Shown here: one piece after another, positions 62,940-64,000 of the stretch
How positions within the stretch are numbered: position 1 is the first letter of the stretch
Layout of the letters: each line of letters starts with the position of its first letter
Assembly (NCBI RefSeq): GCF_003610355.1
Contig: NZ_RAPY01000007.1
Span: forward strand, 186,001 to 250,000
Direction: 5' to 3'
DNA from: Sphingobacterium detergens
GTDB taxonomy: Bacteria > Bacteroidota > Bacteroidia > Sphingobacteriales > Sphingobacteriaceae
DNA length: 64,000 nucleotides
Translations under genes and position numbers: made by a program
Notes under the pieces: model-generated
Told to the model about the DNA's origin: nothing
Databases searched by the model: none
Seen by the model: only the letters and a program-made list of their open reading frames with translations

Positions 62940-64000
62940 CTAAAGTGAAGAAACTACCAATAAATCCAAATCTTTTGCCGTCATATTAAATCGGGAAGCC
63001 ATATCGGCATTGGTTAGGTTACCTTGGTACAGATAGATTGAACTTCTTATCCCCGGGTTTTTCCAAATTGCATTTTTCAATCCGCCCAACTCGGCGAAGT
63101 CCAACAAGATAGAGGTGAAAATATTACTCATTGCATAGGTTGCTGTACGAGCGACCCGAGAAGCGATATTGGGAACACAATAGTGAATGACATCAAATTT
63201 CCGAAAAACAGGTTTATCATGTGACGTTACTTCCGATGTCTCAAAATTCCCTCCTTGATCGATACTGACATCTATTACAACCGAGTTAGGTTTCATCTTT
63301 GAAACCGTTTCTTCGGAAATCACACAAGCAGAACGGCCATTGCGTGCGCGTAATGCACCAATAACGACATCTGAACTTATTACGGCTTTATTGAGAATAA
63401 TTGGTTGAATAACCGAAGTGAATACAAGACTGCCGAGGTTGTTTTGCAAACGACGGAGTTTATAAATTGAATTGTCAAATACTTTTACTTGTGCGCCCAG
63501 CGCCAAGGCTGTTCGTGCAGCCTGTTCCCCAACTGTCCCTGCGCCTATAATGACGACCTCTGTAGAAGCTACTCCTGTAACACCTCCTAGCATGAGTCCT
63601 TTTCCACCGAAAGCATTACTTAAATACTCCCCAGCGATCAAAGTCGCTGTCGCCCCGACAATTTCGCTCATCGCCCGCACCACAGCTAAACACCCCCCTT
63701 CATCCCGCAGATATTCATAAGAGATCGCGGTAATCTTCTTATGCATCAGCGCCTTTAACACCTCAATATTCATTAAAGAAGGCTGTTGGGAAGACAAGAG
63801 TACTTGCCTTTCTTTCATCAATTTAACCTCAGAGACGGTAGGACTACCAACTTTAATGATCAAATCTGCTTGATATATTTCTTCTCTGGATGACACGATC
63901 CGAGCTCCCTGTTCACTATAATGGTGATCCAAAAAATTCGCTCCGGCTCCGGCTCCAGTTTCAATCAATACCTCATGTCCGTTTTCGACAAGTAATGCTA
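62940..64000 (-). CDS. ald: Alanine dehydrogenase, 5' end beyond the window
   Basis: The frame runs through the right edge, so about 353 codons are seen and the N-terminus is missing (visible part begins within LVENGHEVLIETGAGAG). Features of the AlaDH/transhydrogenase family: GAGAGANFLD, the NAD-binding VIIGAGTVGEQAART, VVIDVSIDQGGNFE and the HYCVPNIASRVARTAT segment. It interconverts L-alanine and pyruvate with NAD. It lies 35 bp upstream of the esterase gene on the same strand. Confidence 0.9.
   Translation of the reverse strand, partial: ALLVENGHEVLIETGAGAGANFLDHHYSEQGARIVSSREEIYQADLIIKVGSPTVSEVKLMKERQVLLSSQQPSLMNIEVLKALMHKKITAISYEYLRDEGGCLAVVRAMSEIVGATATLIAGEYLSNAFGGKGLMLGGVTGVASTEVVIIGAGTVGEQAARTALALGAQVKVFDNSIYKLRRLQNNLGSLVFTSVIQPIILNKAVISSDVVIGALRARNGRSACVISEETVSKMKPNSVVIDVSIDQGGNFETSEVTSHDKPVFRKFDVIHYCVPNIASRVARTATYAMSNIFTSILLDFAELGGLKNAIWKNPGIRSSIYLYQGNLTNADMASRFNMTAKDLDLLVVSSL

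Noticed and set aside
1..64000. CRISPR arrays, tRNA, rRNA, transposases, prophage genes
   Set aside because: I looked for repeat-spacer periodicity, tRNA cloverleaf and CCA ends, and transposase or integrase motifs and found none.

Overview
The window looks like a chromosomal segment of a Bacteroidota bacterium, most likely a Sphingobacteriaceae member close to Sphingobacterium (inference from gene content, no search was run). Pointers are the LpxC-FabZ fusion, a PorX-type regulator, a TonB-dependent receptor with a carboxypeptidase-like N-terminal domain, a GAPDH with a long N-terminal extension, GLPGLI/WG-repeat protein, and many TAnnTTTG promoter elements of the Bacteroidota type. I see no tRNA, rRNA, CRISPR, insertion sequence or prophage.

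Layout. 1-3.0 kb: polysaccharide flippase, acylphosphatase and amidohydrolase (minus). 3.25-5.9 kb: a TPP riboswitch in front of a TonB-dependent receptor, a likely thiamine importer. 6.0-8.6 kb: dtd, MazG-like hydrolase and gamma-glutamyltransferase. 8.7-10.7 kb: groEL-groES. 11.0-15.8 kb: a minus-strand operon miaB / sigma-54 activator / lptE / TPR protein / secG. 16-23.7 kb: OmpA-like lipoprotein, carboxypeptidase-like-domain protein, rlmD, TetR, pheS, mutY-ssb.

23.8-33.3 kb is the most distinctive part. It is a co-directional block (minus strand) of response regulator, histidine kinase, outer-membrane porin, ureA, ureB, ureC, ureE, ureF, ureG, ureD and a second, divergent ureE. UreC carries an N-terminal extension of about 44 residues that reads as a twin-arginine (Tat) signal, while every nickel ligand and catalytic residue is intact. 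Together with the porin heading the operon this suggests an exported (periplasmic or membrane-bound) urease, with metal insertion in the cytoplasm before Tat export. Three tandem 11-bp direct repeats lie between the histidine kinase stop codon and the porin, a spacing typical of OmpR/PhoB-family binding sites, so the adjacent two-component system is the obvious candidate regulator.

33.6-38.8 kb: GLPGLI/WG protein, then a sulfur cassette (two half-size YeeE/YedE proteins, TauE/SafE exporter, persulfide dioxygenase-rhodanese). 38.8-49.4 kb: membrane protein, M1 peptidase, Tat-targeted glycosidase-like protein, hemW, GAPDH, Kdo transferase, and two nucleotide-sugar enzymes. 49.5-50.1 kb has no gene but holds two arrays of 11-bp tandem repeats. 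50.1-58.8 kb: TPR-LuxR regulator, 5-formyl-THF cyclo-ligase, efp, an ABC ATPase, lpxA, lpxC/fabZ, lpxD and an HD hydrolase. 59-64 kb: porX, tsaE, an ABC ATPase, an esterase and the 3' part of an alanine dehydrogenase gene cut by the window end.
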